From Argyresthia goedartella (lineage: Eukaryota; Arthropoda; Insecta; Lepidoptera; Argyresthiidae), in NCBI GenBank assembly GCA_949825045.1, contig OX463807.1, positions 10,503,501-10,567,500 on the forward strand: a DNA stretch of 64,000 nt, written 5' to 3'. Numbering within the stretch: the first letter of the stretch is position 1; each line of letters opens with the position of its first letter. This document shows positions 63,309 through 64,000 of the stretch, piece after piece. The notes under the pieces were generated by a model. That model made no database searches. It was not told the origin of the DNA and was given only the letters and a program-made list of their open reading frames with translations. The position numbers and the translations under genes were made by a program.

Positions 63309-63727
63309 TTATAGTAGTTTATGTGATTGCTACATAATGGAGGGCATTAATACGCGAGAGTTAATATCACTAGTTTATCTACACATATATCATAAGCTCT
63401 CTTTGATGTGTTCAGGAACCGCATGTTTGACCGGCATTGTGGCTCTGCAATTGTTTAGCTTGTTCTGTAGTACCAATTTCGGGCGTCGGCGTTCGAAATT
63501 TGAATGTCAGTACCAAATTTACAGACAAACTAGGGGCGGCACGAGGCGGGCTTCGGCGTTCGAAATTTGAATGTCATAATGTGTAGAAAAATTACACATT
63601 ATGGTCATAATGTGTAATTTTTCAGATAAGAAATGAGTTTTTACGAAGTAGTTTAACATTATGCTGATCGTAACGTGCGGTTTTTGTACGCAGTAAAGAG
63701 GGTTTATGATACGTGTGTAGATAAAAT
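63309..63727 (-). mobile_element. Truncated relative of the composite element
   Basis: Reverse-strand reading begins at 63727 with ttttatctacacacgtatca and follows the order of the element at 59246, including the attcaaatttcgaacgccga phrase twice, the catgcggtt phrase and the ctccattatgtagca phrase. It then stops near 63309, lacking the right end. A local inverted repeat (acacattatgaccataatgtgt) has been added near 63595-63620. Confidence 0.75.
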
Positions 63728-64000
63728 ATTTTTAATCTGACTTAACATATACTTAATTTAAGGCGTTTGTGTCTCGACACTTTCAAGAATCCCAATTACA
63801 GAAGCAACCTTCTGAGCCATGCTCCGCTAACGAGGATTATTTCCACGTTCAAACATGATGTCTTTGGTGATAGTGCTCTATACTAGGATTTTTAATTTGA
63901 GGCCAGAAATGTAACAAAATCAAAAACAAACAACTGTCATTTCCTAGAACAAAACCGTTGACTTTGACATCCATATTACACTTTTTGCACTGGAAAATGA

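Overview
The window reads as lepidopteran (moth or butterfly) nuclear DNA. It is AT-rich, with short exons bounded by GT/AG introns. The intergenic and intronic DNA is packed with repeats typical of Lepidoptera: Helitron ends of the TCCTAACTAATATTATAAAT type, tRNA-derived SINEs, non-LTR retrotransposon tails, and mariner/Tc1, pogo-like and Harbinger-type elements. No species is assigned. Nothing bacterial or organellar was seen.

Layout. (1) 1-5.7 kb is repeat debris: a Harbinger-type MITE, SINE and LINE 3' pieces, and a decayed LINE interrupted by a DD37D mariner whose transposase has two in-frame stops. (2) 5.73-7.67 kb holds the last two coding exons of a ubiquitin-specific protease, best matched to USP1 (plus strand; upstream exons lie outside the window or were not found). 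(3) 7.78-10.78 kb is a 3.0-kb DD41D-type element with unusually long (about 480 bp) terminal inverted repeats, a broken transposase and an exact 270-bp internal tandem duplication. (4) 10.8-17.3 kb is intergenic, with several MITEs, a SINE nested in a pogo-like element, and an 8 x 54-bp minisatellite. (5) 17.39-46.1 kb is the pyruvate kinase gene (plus strand). It has two candidate alternative first exons, at 17.4 and 22.4 kb, both phase-compatible with twelve shared exons, predicting proteins of 527 and 536 residues. Its introns carry a non-LTR retrotransposon (24.9-26.7 kb), a near-complete Helitron (29.8-35.9 kb) nested in other Helitron pieces, foldback MITEs, a minisatellite with a 150-bp higher-order repeat, and a LINE 3' fragment. 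(6) 46.7-46.9 kb contains a probable first coding exon of an unidentified plus-strand gene, with a MEF2-like/TATA-like box just upstream. (7) 46.9-64 kb shows no further convincing exon. It is presumably that gene's first intron and holds a roughly 170-bp satellite-like array at 52.25-53.06 kb, MITEs, and a composite inverted-repeat element with an exact 382-bp tandem duplication.

The three host genes all read on the plus strand. Pyruvate kinase is complete: every catalytic and metal-binding residue checked is present, and the fructose-1,6-bisphosphate pocket is largely conserved, so an allosterically regulated cytosolic enzyme is predicted. No dedicated new defence or multi-gene system was recognised. 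The most notable observations are the alternative first exons, the long-TIR DD41D element, a stem-loop conserved in the LINE 3' ends, the nested Helitron with traceable lesions, and the several exact tandem duplications.
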